In this document: positions 35,718 to 47,668 of the stretch, piece by piece | How the letters are laid out: each line of letters starts with the position of its first letter | Numbering within the stretch: position 1 is the first letter of the stretch | From: Datura wrightii | Lineage: Eukaryota > Streptophyta > Magnoliopsida > Solanales > Solanaceae | Direction of reading: 5' to 3' | NCBI GenBank assembly: GCA_035772735.1 | Contig: JASDFA010000011.1 | Coordinates: 2,170,001 to 2,234,000 of the forward strand | DNA: 64,000 nucleotides | Position numbers and translations under genes: made by a program | Notes under the pieces: generated by a model | What the model was told of the DNA's origin: nothing | Seen by the model: only the letters and a program-made list of their open reading frames with translations | Database searches by the model: none

Positions 35718-36906
35718 TGTATACATATACATATATATATATGTAGATATAGAGTTTCAACCGAAATGTCCGGGTGCCATGGTATCCTCAACCAATCCTT
35801 TATTACTTATATTTATATTTATTATTATTATTATTTATTATTTATATTTATTTCTTATCATTATTATTACTTTTATATTTATTTATTTTAATCTTTTTTC
35901 ACTTTTTTACTTTTCACTTATATATTAATAAATATATAAATATAATATGATATGATTAAAATATTAATATTCAATTATGTATTAATTAAATTTTAATTTA
36001 ACAAAAAGATAAAATAATAATCTAACATTCAACTTAGGGCTTCCCACTTAGTGTGATATTTGTAAAAATTCAATATTTCTATGCAGAGAGAGTACATGAT
36101 CTTTTCAGTAATTTACCTTTCACTTTAGATATTGGGATGCATCTTTATCCCAACACAAATTAATATTCAGAAAAATCTAAAAAAATTAATTTATTAAGAA
36201 CTGCCCAGATACCAATTAGATCACAAACTACAGACTAAACTCTCATCGGACAGTAAATATACAACATTAATTATGATGATATTTCATGTCTAGGATGAAA
36301 AAATCTTAAACAACGCAACAATTTTACAGTTAACTTAAGGGTTTAGTTTGGAGTATTTTTGAGCTAAAAAATAAGTTAGGGGTATTTTTAGATCAATATA
36401 TGAATAAAGGATATTTATGAGCCAATTTTAATACGTTAAAGGTATTTTCGGCTCTTTTCCGCTATCATAATTAATTATTGTATAATTTCTAAAAACAAAG
36501 ATAGGTTTTTATACATGTAGATGTTGAGAAAAAAATAATTTCAAGTATTTAGAGATTATTTAATAGTTGGTTAGAATTATGAAGGTATTAGTAATACAAT
36601 AATTTTTTTTGAGAGAACTTATATATTATTTTGTGTTAATATAGTTACAGAAGGTTTCGTTATTGTATTAGTTATTTCACCTTTTATCCTGTATAAAATA
36701 ATACATAAATTCTCAAAATTTATACATATATTAGTCATGTGAGATTCTAAATTACAAAACAAGCACTGTATTAACTTTATATATGAATAATTTACTTTCT
36801 AATCAACAATTAAATATGATATTATTTGTACAGGATTTAATAACTACAAAATTCACTTTCAGATCAACTATCAAACAATCATTTTGTATTTCATCTTATC
36901 ATAATA

Positions 36907-36935
36907 CTAGTTATCAACACGTGCATTGCACGTGT
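36907..36935 (-). mobile_element. Helitron-type 3' terminus (minus strand)
   Basis: On the minus strand: the perfect palindrome ACACGTGCAATGCACGTGT (36917-36935), six bases, CTAG (36910-36907), then T. The stem is near-identical to those at 32.07 and 35.66 kb, so the three belong to one family. Confidence 0.55.
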
Positions 36936-37081
36936 ATTCTCAAACAAATTTATATGAATACTTTTAAAATTATACAAATATTAAAAGTATTTGAGTTCTA
37001 AATGGTGCCCAGATATCATGTGAACTTGCAAAGAAGAATGATTAAATTTCATTAGTTAGATACTTTTCTTTATTATATTAA

Positions 37082-37106
37082 CTAGAAAATTTATTCGCGC
37101 TTCGCG
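37082..37106 (-). mobile_element. Helitron-type 3' terminus, second family (minus strand)
   Basis: On the minus strand: CGCGAAGCGCG (37096-37106), ten bases, then CTAG (37085-37082) and T. The stem is shorter and differs in sequence from the other three, so it is a weaker call. Confidence 0.4.
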
Positions 37107-38303
37107 TGGTTATTAAAAATAAATAAATAAATAATGAAGATAAATTTATTACGAAATATACATAAAATAATAATAATAAAAAAATCACATATATTTCATA
37201 TCTTTAATTCTACATAAAAGACATCTATAATATGAAAGATACAAAGAGAGTGAAATTAAATTAAATGATGCTATTATACTCTATATTTTATATATAAAAT
37301 CATTTAACAAAAATAATAATTATTGAAGCATACATGATACTTCTAAAATACTTAAGAAAAATGTTATCAAATCCTTAACAAATTCTCCAATAAAGATCAA
37401 AATGTTCTAGGAGTTTTTCTCTTCTTATTCTAACTTTAATTTAATCACATTTCTTTTGTTTTCTCCGAGCACTAGACTATTATTTCAGTCTTCAACTCTG
37501 TATCATTCTGATACTCAAGTCTTAAATAGGCTATCTGAAAAAATGGATGAATATAAAATGAAAAAGTTGTTAGATGAGAAGAATAATACCTAACCCCTTT
37601 TCATACTAATATAACAACTCTTTTCAAATTCATCATCAATAACAATTTTATTTAAAATGAAAAACACCTTACTTGTTTCGTCTAGTCTTTTTCAATTTAA
37701 GAAAAAAAATATAGCTGTGGAAAAATTGAGAAGATATTCAACTAATGAAAAAAAGTAAATCATACCTTAATTTTGGTTGAGCGTTAATGCATGTCGTCTC
37801 CATGTTGTCAATATTTGCTAAAAATAACTACATTTTGCTAATTTCTAATGAATAAATCAACATTATATTAATGTTTAATTTCGTGTTGAAAAATTTCTAC
37901 CCTATCTCCTTTCAACTTGGACTAAAAAGTTGATTACCTTGGCACATTCAATTTATGTTTGATGGGAGATGAATAAAATGCAAAAGAGAGTCAACAGATA
38001 ATTGATATACAAAATAAAAAATTAAAGTAATGATTATAAATTGTAGATGCAATACACAATTTGATTCAAAATTCTATAAAGAAAGTAGGATTACCAAACA
38101 ACAACAACTTCATATTAATTAATTATAAATTTTGATTAGCAAAACTAAATCCAAATAATGCAAATCTCAAAATTTTAAAACACAATTTTATTTCATCATT
38201 ATAAACTCAATAACAATCTACGCAGCAAATTGATAATAATAAAGAAACAATAGTATAATACTAACATAAAGAAATACGAGATGTTATAAATAATTGTTAC
38301 AAT

Positions 38304-38308
38304 TAAAA
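38304..38308. repeat. Target-site duplication TAAAA, left
   Basis: TAAAA directly precedes the TG at the start of the solo LTR and is repeated at 40971-40975 directly after its terminal CA. Confidence 0.8.
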
Positions 38309-40970
38309 TGTTACACCCCATAAGTTTCTATTGTTTGGACAGCCTATTTGTACGTTGGTTAAGAGTTTTAGAGTGCAATACGTACGAGAAAAGGGCTTGA
38401 AAAAAGGTCGAACGAGCACGGAGTTGGGACCGCGCGGGAGAAGGCCGGACCAGCTGCCCAAGGAGCAATATGGCACGAACCCTCTCTGGCGCGTTGGGCT
38501 CCGTGGCACGGCCCAGAAATGGCGCGTTGGGGTCCGTGCCACGGACCCCCTATCCACCGCCCAAATTATATATATATTTAATGTCTTTCACTTGTTCACT
38601 TAAAAGTAAACCAGACCCGCGAGCAGAAGTAATACACACGCGATTTTCAGGTGATTTTCCTCTATTTACGTTGTGAAACGCCGCCCGAATTCAAATTAAC
38701 TTCGGGTATCGATGTATAAGGCTGCAAGGAGCATTACTACGGAGTTAGTTTTGCGAAATTCGTCCGGCGAATCGTAACTCCGCCGAGCTAAAGTTATTGG
38801 AATTGCTCCAAACTAGTGTCAAGATGATCAAAGGCTTAAAGTAAGCATTTCTCCCTTCTGGATTCTCGAGAAATTACGAGTTTTCGACTGTGTTCCGTCA
38901 AGTTGAAATATAGTTAATATTTATATATGAAGTTATCGTTTTCATCGAATTTAGTACTGGAATTAACCTCATTCCTCTAGTAATACGATTGCAGTTGAGA
39001 AGAGCAATTGAATACGAGTTGAAGCTCGACAGTTAAACAGTAATCGGCAAACAAGGTATGTTAAGGCAGTTTTCTTCGGCAAGTTAGTTTCCTTAGCATG
39101 ATAACTCAGTTTGAATCCCAGTAAAAGTACCAGAAGTATGTCTATTATGATTAGTTGTTGTTATTAGCTGAGATCGGTATTCCATGTTAGTTTGGGATGG
39201 ATTATGCCTGTATAACTTTCATGACCGACTCCAGGGTTATTAGCTGTGTCGTTGTCCGCCAGGGGCGAGACGACGTTGCTTTACGAAGCGGTATGTCGTC
39301 CGTCAGGGACGAAGATGGGGTCTTAGGTCCTCGTATGTCGTGGTTGGCTGTATACATCCCCGTCGAGCCTGGTGCCTGGGGTGCAGATATCAGGAGTCCA
39401 CCGAACTCAGACACAGTTACAATCAGGGGCCGAGCGGGTTCAGTTGCAGACCCAGGGGATTGGTAGGACGGCTATAGCTATTAGTTGACCAGTGTGACCT
39501 TGAATAGGGGTATATAGACTGAAGTGTACTCACCAGGGTTTATGGGGGCCCCGGGTGGGTTATTTTGTGCTAGTTGTACCTTCCGGCTTATGGGGAGCAG
39601 GTAAGGTTTATATTTGCTTTAGTTATTGATAGTTAGATAATAAGATATTCTATTACTCAGGTATGATTTCTATTCCTTCATTTCAGTTATTCTCAGTTTT
39701 TTCTCCTTGTTTCAGTCATTTACAGTTATCGCCTTACATATTCAGTACATATTGTATTGACGCCCTTTTGGGGGCGCTGCATTACTTGCCTGCAGGTGCA
39801 GATAGACAAGGAGTAGGTCCCGTGTAGCTTTCAGCCAGTGTCACCAGAGCAGTTAGCTCATTTCTTCTGGAGCTTGTAGACAGAAGGTTTACTTCCTTTT
39901 TGGTTGTACAGTTTATGGGTAGGTCGGGGCCCTGTCCCAACCATCATATTACTCCTAGAGGCTTACAGATTGTTCTTTTTTTCTGTGGTTAGTTGTTATT
40001 GGCCGTGTGGGGCCTATACGTGCTCTAGCTCATGTGTTGGCCATTTGGGGCTTGTTTAGCTAACAGATTAGTTGCCTTGTCGGCCATAGTTTAGCTTAGT
40101 ATTGGAATTACTTTACAGTCATAACTAGATATCATGGTGGCCTTGTCGGCCCGCATAGGATTCCCTGTTCTTTCTTGTTTCTGGCTAGCTGGTTTTCTTT
40201 TACAGGTGGCTATAAGGCCTTGTCGGTCGGAGGTTGTATTTACAGCCGAGATATAACTCGTTGTTTTCTTGAATTGGAGAGTAAGCCTTCACCAGAAGTG
40301 CTTAGGCTCAGTCAGCTCAGTTAGTTCAGATCCTAATAGTGCACCAGGTGTCAGTCATGCCTCCCAAGGTGGGGCATGACATAAAACTTTCAGCCAAGGA
40401 GTAGGTCCCGTGTAGCTTTCAGCCAGTGTCACCAGAGCAGTTAGCTCATTTCTTCCGGAGCTTGTAGACAGAAGGTTTACTTCCTTTTTGGTTGTACAAT
40501 TTATGGGTAGGTCGGGGCCCTGTCCCAACCATCATATTACTCCTAGAGGCTTACAGATTGTTCTTTTTTTCTGTGGTTAGTTGTTATTGGCCGTGTGGGG
40601 CCTATACGTGCTCTAGCTCATGTGTTGGCCATTTGGGGCCTTGTTTAGCTAACAGATTAGTTGCCTTGTCGGCCATAGTTTAGCTTAGTATTGGAATTAC
40701 TTTACAGTCATAACTAGATATCATGGTGGCCTTGTCGGCCCGCATAGGATTCCCTGTTCTTTCTTGTTTCTGGCTAGCTGGTTTTCTTTTACAGGTGACT
40801 ATAAGGCCTTGTCGGTCGGAGGTTGTATTTACAGCCGAGATATAACTCGTTGTTTTCTTGAATTGGAGAGTAAGCCTGCACCAGAAGTGCTTAGGCTCAG
40901 TCAGCTCAGTCAGTTCAGATCCTAATAGTGCACCAGGTGTCAGTCATGCCTCCCAAGGTGGGGCATGACA
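38309..40970. mobile_element. Solo LTR (TG...CA) of a long-LTR retrotransposon, internally duplicated
   Basis: The element begins TGTTACACCCC and ends GGGGCATGACA. It is flanked by the 5 bp direct repeat TAAAA and is much richer in G+C than the DNA around it. No primer-binding site, polypurine tract or gag/pol frames are present, so it is a solo LTR left after recombination between two LTRs. A TATATATATTTA box near 38570 fits an LTR promoter. The original LTR would be about 2.07 kb (to 40381); a 588 bp tandem duplication makes it 2.66 kb. Long LTRs with such ends are typical of Gypsy (Ty3-type) elements in Solanaceae, which is inference. Open frames inside (for example 38331-38603, 39197-39466) are chance. 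Confidence 0.85.
38487..38552. repeat. 33 bp direct repeat inside the LTR
   Basis: TGGCGCGTTGGGCTCCGTGG at 38487 recurs as TGGCGCGTTGGGGTCCGTGC at 38520, each followed by CACGG. It is G/C-rich and sits just upstream of the presumed LTR TATA box. Confidence 0.8.
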
Positions 40971-40978
40971 TAAAACTT
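39807..40978. repeat. 588 bp tandem duplication covering the LTR end and its flank
   Basis: The segment 39807-40389 (from CAAGGAGTAGGTCCCGTGTA to GACATAAAACTT) is repeated at 40395-40978 with only a few differences, such as GGGGCTTG against GGGGCCTTG. Both copies include the LTR end CA, the TAAAA target-site duplication and three more flanking bases (CTT). Confidence 0.92.
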
Positions 40979-41747
40979 ACGAGACTCTCATGCCTTTCGA
41001 TCAAAAGTTGGAAACTAATGAAAAATTGAAACTTCTTGTGAAATTCCTATCAACAAAATAATAGTAATATCAACTCGAAAATGAGAATGAAAGCGCTAAA
41101 AGTAAAGCAAGTAATCTTAGATAACAAAGAAAATTAATTACTAATCATTTGACCATTTCCTTGGCAATCGAATTTATTTTTGACAAAAATAAAATAAATC
41201 ATGTGATTGCTCGTGATCCTCTTGAGTGACTCAAATGCTTCATTTGTAATATTGTAATGTATAACAGATACTTATAATTAATTAATATTAATTGAAAGAA
41301 AATTATATTAAAAAAAATTGAAGAGGAGTTAGGAATTGAAACATAAATGTTTCTTTAATTGCTTGTTTGCATAATTGTCCCGTCCTTTCGATTTTTTGTT
41401 GGCTGAACTAAAAGTCCATAGAGGTGGCTGTTATGCTTTTGTTAAATATAACATTAATAATAAATAAGTTTAAAAGGAGAAAAGACATAAATAATAATAA
41501 TAATAAATAAATAAGTAAATAGGACTATTAACTAAAGAAAGGTGTCAACTCATAAAAGAAGAAGAAAGGATTGAGGTGTGATTAAGAGGATTAAAAAAGT
41601 AGATTTTGGGATTTATAACATAACCAAAAAAAATATTGTCACAAGACCAAAAATTGAGAAAGTAGAAAGGAAGAAAAAAGATAAAAAAAATAAATAAATG
41701 AATTCTTGGCCAAAGAACTATGACACATGATTCCCCGAGGCCACAAT

Positions 41748-41798
<51 letters not shown>
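41748..41798. repeat. Compound (TA)n(TG)n microsatellite
   Basis: A short AT run passes into about 18 GT units. Confidence 0.92.
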
Positions 41799-41800
<2 letters not shown>

Positions 41801-43145
41801 CCCTTAATTGGATTTTAATGCAAACCTACTTTTATTTAAAAAAAGAATGGTACTCATAATTAATGACCAAAAAAATTAATAATGCAAAAAGTTAAACAGT
41901 TGAGGAAACGCCTAACCCCTAATTAGACTTTAATGCAAATATATTTATTCTTTAGAAAAATAAATGATATTCATAATTGATGACTAAGAAAACTAATAAT
42001 GCAGAAAGTTGCGGAAATAAGAAATCAATAAAGAGTTAAGAAAAATATAATTTCTTGATCTTAGAGGTGTATCACGTTGCTGGTCCTAAGATCAGAATTA
42101 TATAATACATATATATATATATAGAGAGAGAGATTTATTGAACAACTACATGTATTTCACCATTAAATTTATTTTAATTTGAATAATAATATATTAAAAA
42201 GAATATTTTGCTGGAGACGTGGGTGGTGTGTAACAAATTAATAGAAAAATTTTGTAACGTCAATAATTAATAGATCGAAGAGTTATTAAAAAGAAATTAA
42301 TTTTTTGCAAATTGATGGTAGGTAACTTTGATTATCATGGTACTAAATGATATATTATTTAACAGCTGAACAATAAATTTCAGAAATATCATGCAAGATT
42401 TTATACTAACTTAATTGAACAAAAAAATAACTTTGTTAAAATATAAATTCAGAATGTATAATTTATAATCGTAGTAAATTAGATTGATGAGATAATTAAT
42501 TCCTTGAATCATATTTTAAAAATAAAAATTGGAGCAAAAACAATCTTTAATATTATCCCTGACAATAATGTGAAAATTTTTTGGAATAAAAAGCCCTCAC
42601 ACAAAAGCCCTCACACATCATTAGATTAAACGAATCGAGTATTAATATAACTCCTACATTTATATTTTTTTATCAAAAATATTTTTTTAAAATTACTTTT
42701 TTGTACATTGACGAAGAATAATTAATTTTATTTTTCGAAGGATAAAATGGTCATTCAATTTTTAATGAATATTTTGGTAATTTAACTTTTCAACTTAGGT
42801 TGTTCCCATTTTTAGAATAGTATTAGTGTGTGTGTGTGTGTCTATACACATATTGCATGTATGTATGTGTCTGTATATGTATAAGTAAGTGTCCATGAAA
42901 TATTGAACGACTATTTTACCCTTCAATCTAAAACTATTTCTATAATATTATATATACTAAAAGCTAAAATTGCATTGAGATAAATATTATTATTGCAATA
43001 AATATTATAGATCATTAATATTTCACAATGAATTATTTAGATGATGATGAAAGAGTACACCTATTTATTATTTGAAGGATATATTAGTCTCTCAATATTT
43101 GAAGGTTATTTTAGTATTTTAATTTTTTACTTTTGCCTTCCCACT

Positions 43146-43167
43146 TATATATTATTATTATTATTAT

Positions 43168-43205
<38 letters not shown>

Positions 43206-43335
43206 TATTTATTTTCACTTATAAAGTAATAAATATATAAATATGATATGATAAAATATTAATATTTAATTAAATTTTAATTTAGTGGAGGGGTAAAATG
43301 GTAATCTAACATTTCACGTTTTTGCTTTCCACTTA

Positions 43336-43369
<34 letters not shown>
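43146..43369. repeat. Two trinucleotide (TTA)/(AAT) tracts facing each other
   Basis: A TTA run at 43146-43206 and an AAT run at 43339-43369 flank a 130 bp segment in inverted relation. The outer context (CTTTTGCCTTCCCACTTA at the first, TTTTGCTTTCCACTTA at the second) is in direct orientation, so both tracts sit after the same phrase. Confidence 0.7.
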
Positions 43370-43372
<3 letters not shown>

Positions 43373-45855
43373 GAGTTAAAAAATTTAAAATGGAAAAATT
43401 ACTCAAAAAAATAAGAATGGAGTTCTGACATGCCTCTAAATCTCCTTTATATATATATATATATATATTGATTTTGATTTTATGAGGTATGAACATGTCA
43501 TATCATATACCATTTCTTCATATAAGTTGTTATATTTGAGTTCTCTATTGCTACTATATAGAATCAAGATAGTTGTCTGACCTGCGATAGTTGAAAATTT
43601 GCTAATTGCTCAATTATCTCCATGCATTACAATATATTGCATAGGACGGGATATTAAAAAAAAAATATATTTATAGAACATTGAGTCAATTATCATAAAA
43701 ATATAGAAATAGGCCAAAAGCTTACGTTTGATTGGTGAAAAAAAAATGAGCCTATCATTTTAAAGAAGCTCTATTTAATAAAAGCCACAAATATGTTCAC
43801 ATGACTTTTTAAATTTTGGGAAGATAATTTAAGAAGAAAAAAATTTAAGAATTGCAAGATTGTAATCAATCTATGTGCTAAAAATGTCTTTCAAATTCAT
43901 GACAAATTTCTTAATTAGTTGAATGCAAATAAAAGCAATGAATCAATATAAATTATCCGTAATTATTTTGCAACATGTTTCAAAAGATTGAAGTAATTAA
44001 TTCTAAGAAAGTGAATACAACAAATAAGAAGTCTCATCATAATTTTAGTCTCTGCAAATAAGACACCAAACGCCAAAGTTTTAATAATTGAATTATTGTC
44101 TATCTCCATGATCACATAAACATACCTCACGATTTTTGTCACTATCAATGATATTATTCCACTGATTTAGAGATCCTACACACAAGATTTCTTGTAAGAG
44201 CAGCATATAAAATATTTTCATAAAAGAGCCAAATTTACAGAGAAAGAATTGCAGCTTTACAATATGAAAAGTCACATATAAATTTGAAAGATTAAATACA
44301 ATTAAAATAAATATAAAAAGGATAAGCACGAACATTAACTTTGAAAGATGACACATGCATCATCATACATGTATCTACTTTAGTCTCGTATCTTTAAGGT
44401 GTAATTACTATTTTGGATTCTCTTTTCTATTTAATTTACTCATCTTTACACCAATTCTTTTCAGAATTAACTTGAGTTTAAAAGGTAGAAATATCATTTA
44501 ATATTTGATAGATTTTCTTGTAATTTAATTTTTAATTTAATTTGAGTCATTTAATTGGATAATATACTTAAATATTTATTTATTTTTTTTAAAAATATAA
44601 ATAATCTGTACTAAATAATTTAAAGATTAAAAAAAATTTAGAAATATAACTCTCGACATAAATCTATTAATTTAATTTAATATGATTGTTATTGTGTGTT
44701 AAATGCCTTTATAAAAAAAGGAAAAGAATAAAATAATTATTTATAGGAAGATAAAATTTACTATGTTGTATAAAGTTATTGTAAGAAACTAAATGAAGGG
44801 TAAAAAAATTCTTCAATATTTAATATGAACATTTTGATAATTTAACTTTTTAATTTTTTTATTTTTATTTTTATACATGGTAAAATATTACTGCTATTTA
44901 ATTAAATTATTTATTATATTATAATTTTATCACAAAAATAAAATAATAATTTAACTTTTAAGATATAATTTTTTTACTTATATAATATTATGATATAATT
45001 TAAATATGTATTTAGATATGCTAGGTTCATTTGAACATACATTTTTCCTTTTTTGTTCTTTTTTTCTTTTTCAAGAAAACTGTTTGGTTATCTATTATAG
45101 TCAAATTTTAGTTTGACTATAATAATCTTAGTTTTTATTTAATAAAACAAATCATCTCTATTTCCCCTTTTTTGTTTAAATTTAACCGCTAAAAGTTATC
45201 TTTTACATTTGAAGAATTAATCAATATAGTTGTTCATCCACCCATTTATATTAAAAATAATAAATAAATATATAATATAGATATAATTTACATATAAAAT
45301 ATGTGATTACATATATTTATAACGGTTGAGAAAAATAAATAAAAAATTACATATTATAACATATTTAAGAAATTATTTACCTACAATGGCTATAGTTTAA
45401 AAAAATTATACATAATGACTTTATTTCATTTAATGTGTCATTTTATATTTTTTACTTTGTATTTTTACTTTTTAACCGTATTTCTTAATTTACTGAAATA
45501 ATTTTCCACCCAACCCATTTCTTCTCTTCTCTCTCCACCGTCTTCATCTTCTTCCCCTATTTTTTCTCCTTTAACCATCATCAAATCTCGCAAATTCCGC
45601 TGCTATTATCACACAATCTTTGCTAAATCAAGTAAGTCCATTCCTAATTTTAATTTTTTTAAATTTTAAATATATATATTTTTTGTATTTTAAAATAAAT
45701 CTTTCTTTAATCCGTGCAAATATTTATTTATTTTGAATTCAAATCTGTAAGATAGTTTTTAAACTCTCATGTTGATTTATTTATTTTTTTGAAAATCATA
45801 TTTTTATATTTTATAATTATGTACTATATGTATTTAAATATTTATATTTGTAACT

Positions 45856-46005
45856 GCGTATATTTTTAAAATTTTAGGATTTTGTATTTTGAGTATTCAA
45901 AGCCTCGTCAATGACAGAAAATACAATACCTGTGTATATTTTTTAAATTTTAGGGTTTTGTATTTTGAATATTCAAAGTCTCATCAATGATGGAATATAC
46001 AATCA
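45856..46005. repeat. ~77 bp tandem duplication
   Basis: The segment TGCGTATATTTTTAAAATTTTAGG...TCAATGACAGAAAATACAATACC is followed by a similar copy with a few substitutions (TTTTAGGGTTTTGTATTTTG, CATCAATGATGGAATATACAA). Confidence 0.8.
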
Positions 46006-46888
46006 AATATGTATTTTTTTTTATTGAAATAGGTATATATATTTGTAAAATATTTATTTTAGCAGGAATATACATTTAAATACATAGCACTGTATGTATT
46101 TCACATATACAATTATTTTCAAATATATTTAACTGTGTTGTATTTGATGATTATGTATCCTTTGTATCCAACATAGCCATTATCAATATCGGTATGTTCA
46201 CCATCAATATCTATCAATATGAAAAAATGAGAAAGAAAAAAATACATAAACGAACAAATTCATTCTGATATAATTTAGCATGTATTTAAATCATCAACAT
46301 ATTAGAGAAAATTTATATATAAATTTTTTTTTGAATATAAACCTCCAGAGAACTGAATGACAAATTATTCACAAGTTGTTATGTTAAATAAGGATCCTGT
46401 CCTTTATTAGAATCATATTATTAATGAAACATAATAATTATTACTTGAATGATTTATGGTAACTGAACTTTTATTTAAAACTTAATCCTTAAAATCTATC
46501 AAAATCTCAGGTTTTTGTAAATGTATTTGGTCAGGTTTACCCATGCTAAATACAATACATGACACATAAAATATTACAATTTTATGTAAATAAATAAATC
46601 GTGCCACTTAAGCCTAATTTCTTCCAAATTGTTGCCATTTCTGAAATTTTTTCAATAAAGAAAAAATACTTATATTCCTATTTTAAAATAAGTGGTGTTA
46701 ATTTTTTAATTTTATTTTAAAATAAGTGATGGTTCACGTAATTAGACTTTAATAACGTTCTTCTAATTTTATTTGTATTTAAATAAAAAAAGTTTTATAT
46801 AATAAAAAGATATTAAAAATTAAAAGCAAAACTTATTGTGAAACGAGGCAACTATTTACGTAATGATTCCTTTTTAATTTTGCACAAT

Positions 46889-46924
46889 CCGCCAAAATTT
46901 CATGAATTCTAGAGAACCGCCAAA
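46889..46924 (-). promoter_or_regulatory. Two E2F-type sites upstream of H2B
   Basis: CCGCCAAA occurs at 46889-46896 and again at 46917-46924. On the minus strand each reads TTTGGCGG, an exact match to the E2F consensus TTTSSCGS. A further GGCGCGAA lies at 46931-46938. E2F control of S-phase genes is well established in plants, so these fit a histone promoter. The distance to the TATA box is about 190 bp. Confidence 0.5.
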
Positions 46925-47090
46925 CTTAAAGGCGCGAAGTGGAAATTGCCCAAATTCTCCCTTCCTCTTTATATTTCTAACAACAAAAAGTTAAAGTCAT
47001 CCTCACCGCACATTTATCCTCACAGGACAACAAATATATCTAGCGCTCCAAATCATGCCACCTCATCTATCTGCACGCCTCCTCGACTAA

Positions 47091-47124
47091 CCAATCAGAT
47101 TTCACCTCTTGCTTCTATATATAG
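47091..47124 (+). promoter_or_regulatory. CCAAT box and TATA box of the H2B gene
   Basis: CCAATCAG at 47091 is followed by CTATATATAGA at about 47114-47124. The ATG lies roughly 105 bp after the TATA box, a normal distance. Confidence 0.6.
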
Positions 47125-47227
47125 ATTGCAGTTAGCCCCATATTAGAATATCATCCGTCTTTTGCTTAATTAGAGTGCTTTCAAATTCCCCCCTCATATT
47201 CTTGTCTTTTTGCTGTACACATTTCCA

Positions 47228-47668
47228 ATGGCACCAAAGGCAGAGAAGAAGCCAGCAGAAAAGAAGCCGGCGGAGGAGAAGAAGACCACCGTCGCTGAGA
47301 AAGCTCCGGCAGAGAAGAAGCCGAAGGCTGGGAAGAAGCTACCAAAGGACGCCGTTGCCGGGGATAAGAAGAAGAAGAAGGCTAAGAAGAGCGTTGAGAC
47401 TTACAAGATCTACATCTTCAAGGTGCTCAAACAGGTCCATCCTGATATTGGTATCTCTAGCAAGGCTATGGGGATCATGAACAGCTTCATCAATGACATT
47501 TTTGAGAAGCTGGCTCAGGAATCTTCTAGATTGGCCCGTTACAACAAGAAGCCCACCATTACTTCTCGCGAGATCCAGACTGCTGTGAGGCTTGTGCTTC
47601 CTGGTGAATTGGCTAAACATGCTGTTTCAGAGGGTACCAAGGCTGTTACTAAGTTTACTAGCTCTTGA
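47228..47668 (+). CDS. Histone H2B
   Basis: This intronless gene encodes 146 aa, the usual length for plant H2B. The start MAPKAEKKPAEKKPAEEKK is chosen over an in-frame ATG 18 bases upstream because plant H2Bs begin MAPK. The N-terminal tail is a Lys/Pro/Ala-rich repeat (residues 1-55) with the sites normally acetylated. The histone fold begins at about residue 57 (ETYKIYIFKVLKQVHPDIGI) and runs through the GIMNSFINDIFEKLA helix and the TSREIQTAVRLVLPGELAKHA segment. The C-terminus AVTKFTSS carries the conserved lysine that is mono-ubiquitinated. It pairs with H2A in the nucleosome. E2F-type, CCAAT and TATA elements upstream suggest S-phase expression. A histone H4 gene lies 13 kb away on the other strand. 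Confidence 0.98.
   Translation: MAPKAEKKPAEKKPAEEKKTTVAEKAPAEKKPKAGKKLPKDAVAGDKKKKKAKKSVETYKIYIFKVLKQVHPDIGISSKAMGIMNSFINDIFEKLAQESSRLARYNKKPTITSREIQTAVRLVLPGELAKHAVSEGTKAVTKFTSS

Larger units (their letters stand above)
33473..38300. other. Gene-poor, A/T-rich repeat DNA
   Basis: No gene is visible; all long frames translate low-complexity DNA. The stretch holds a poly-G run at 33984-33994, Helitron-type ends at 35652-35681, 36907-36935 and 37082-37106, a copy of a dispersed repeat at about 35200-35600 that recurs near 56 and 57.5 kb, and several phrases of the type AAATGGTAATCTAACATT...CCCACTT that recur at 32.85, 36.0, 43.3 and 44.95 kb. Confidence 0.55.
40979..47080. other. Gene-poor, A/T-rich intergenic DNA
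   Basis: No gene is seen. There are microsatellites at 41748-41798, 43146-43206 and 43339-43369, a 77 bp duplication at 45856-46005, and a segment at 42939-42965 (TCTATAATATTATATATACTAAAAGC) that resembles a Helitron 5' end. From about 46880 the sequence becomes the promoter of the H2B gene. Confidence 0.5.

Noticed and set aside
38303..38676. Overlapping frames on both strands with Arg/Gly-rich products
   Set aside because: They lie inside the solo LTR and arise from its G/C-rich 33 bp direct repeat; no conserved domain is visible.
39197..39466. 90-codon frame with a protein-like composition
   Set aside because: It lies within the LTR, downstream of the presumed LTR TATA box. No known LTR of this type codes for protein here, and the reverse strand is open as well.
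42939..42965. Helitron 5' end candidate (TCTATAATATTATATATACTAAAAGC)
   Set aside because: It looks like such ends, but no matching plus-strand 3' hairpin with CTAG-T was found to its right, and the preceding base is T and not A, so it is not listed as an element.
47339..47620. Minus-strand frame of 93 codons
   Set aside because: Antisense shadow of the histone H2B coding region caused by its codon bias.
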